The position numbers and the translations under genes are program-made. The notes below the pieces were generated by a model, which saw only the letters and a list, made by a program, of their open reading frames with translations, was not told the origin of the DNA and made no database searches. A stretch of DNA of 46,303 nt from Brevundimonas subvibrioides (GTDB lineage Bacteria; Pseudomonadota; Alphaproteobacteria; Caulobacterales; Caulobacteraceae), in NCBI GenBank assembly GCA_002280475.1, contig NCEB01000019.1, positions 1 through 46,303 on the forward strand, given 5' to 3'. Below, in pieces: positions 46,162 to 46,303 of the stretch (the first letter of the stretch is position 1; every line of letters starts with the position of its first letter).

Positions 46162-46269
46162 GGCTGTCGGCTCCTGATGAATCGGGGAGGGCACAGAGCG
46201 CCCTTTCGGTCTTCATAGCACAGCCGAACAGCGGCCGGGGCTGTTGCGAGCCCTTATCACCACATTGAT

Positions 46270-46287
46270 ATTGCGAATGATTTTGGC
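46270..46287. promoter_or_regulatory. Possible Fur-type iron box
   Basis: ATTGCGAATGATTTTGGC resembles half of the Fur-type pattern seen upstream of alphaproteobacterial iron genes (TTGCGAAT-N-ATT). It lies about 110 bp upstream of bfr and may serve bfr or a divergent gene beyond the window edge. A weak match. Confidence 0.35.
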
Positions 46288-46303
46288 TCTCGCCTATTCG
46301 GCG

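Overview
This window looks like a chromosomal segment of a Caulobacteraceae member (Alphaproteobacteria), most likely Brevundimonas or a close relative. That inference rests on the very high GC of the genes, the rpoA-rplQ end of the ribosomal alpha operon, Caulobacterales cell-cycle genes (rcdA, a trcR/DUF1013 gene), a CC0125/CC1285-type lipoprotein, a full TTAA-N7-TTAA CtrA-type box, the ATP12-type chaperone, and many GTG/TTG or leaderless starts. No rRNA, tRNA, CRISPR array or complete insertion sequence was seen.

Layout. 1-830: rpoA 3' end, rplQ and an intrinsic terminator. 850-1970: a GNAT/GST overlap pair. 2090-6040: a TonB-dependent receptor facing an ABC-2 exporter operon; both convergent genes have lost their 3' ends at one junction near 4350. 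6130-14560: envelope and repair genes (NPP-type phosphodiesterase lipoprotein, HtrA-type protease lipoprotein, VOC protein, RarA, RluA-type synthase, small membrane proteins, CrcB). 14550-18770: an RluC-type synthase, HAD phosphatase, ATP12 chaperone and a broken acyl-CoA carboxylase beta gene, separated by large palindromic repeats. 18767-19708: a low-GC putative phage abortive-infection gene (putAbiC type). 19705-23634: LMW-PTP-like phosphatase, acyltransferase, GGDEF protein and DEAD-box helicase. 24291-28813: two type II toxin-antitoxin modules flanking topoisomerase IV parE and an O-antigen ligase-like gene. 28845-37548: PcrA/UvrD helicase, two tandem one-TM proteins, trcR, a secreted CVNH-beta/gamma-crystallin protein, quinone oxidoreductase, DUF1192, rcdA, L,D-transpeptidase and rpmE. 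37683-46303: MsbA-like exporter, GDPD, inositol phosphatase, efp, a TspO-like membrane protein, an HTH/DUF2975 pair divergent from an ABC-2 exporter, and bacterioferritin.

Most genes are housekeeping (translation, recombination repair, envelope, c-di-GMP and cell cycle). The accessory signals are the putAbiC gene with scars on both sides, the two toxin-antitoxin modules, and the divergent regulator/exporter locus with a CtrA-type box. Two gene breaks (near 4350 and 18610) are clean deletions that are either real lesions or assembly errors; the sequence alone cannot tell which. Calls rest on reading motifs by eye; no database search was possible.
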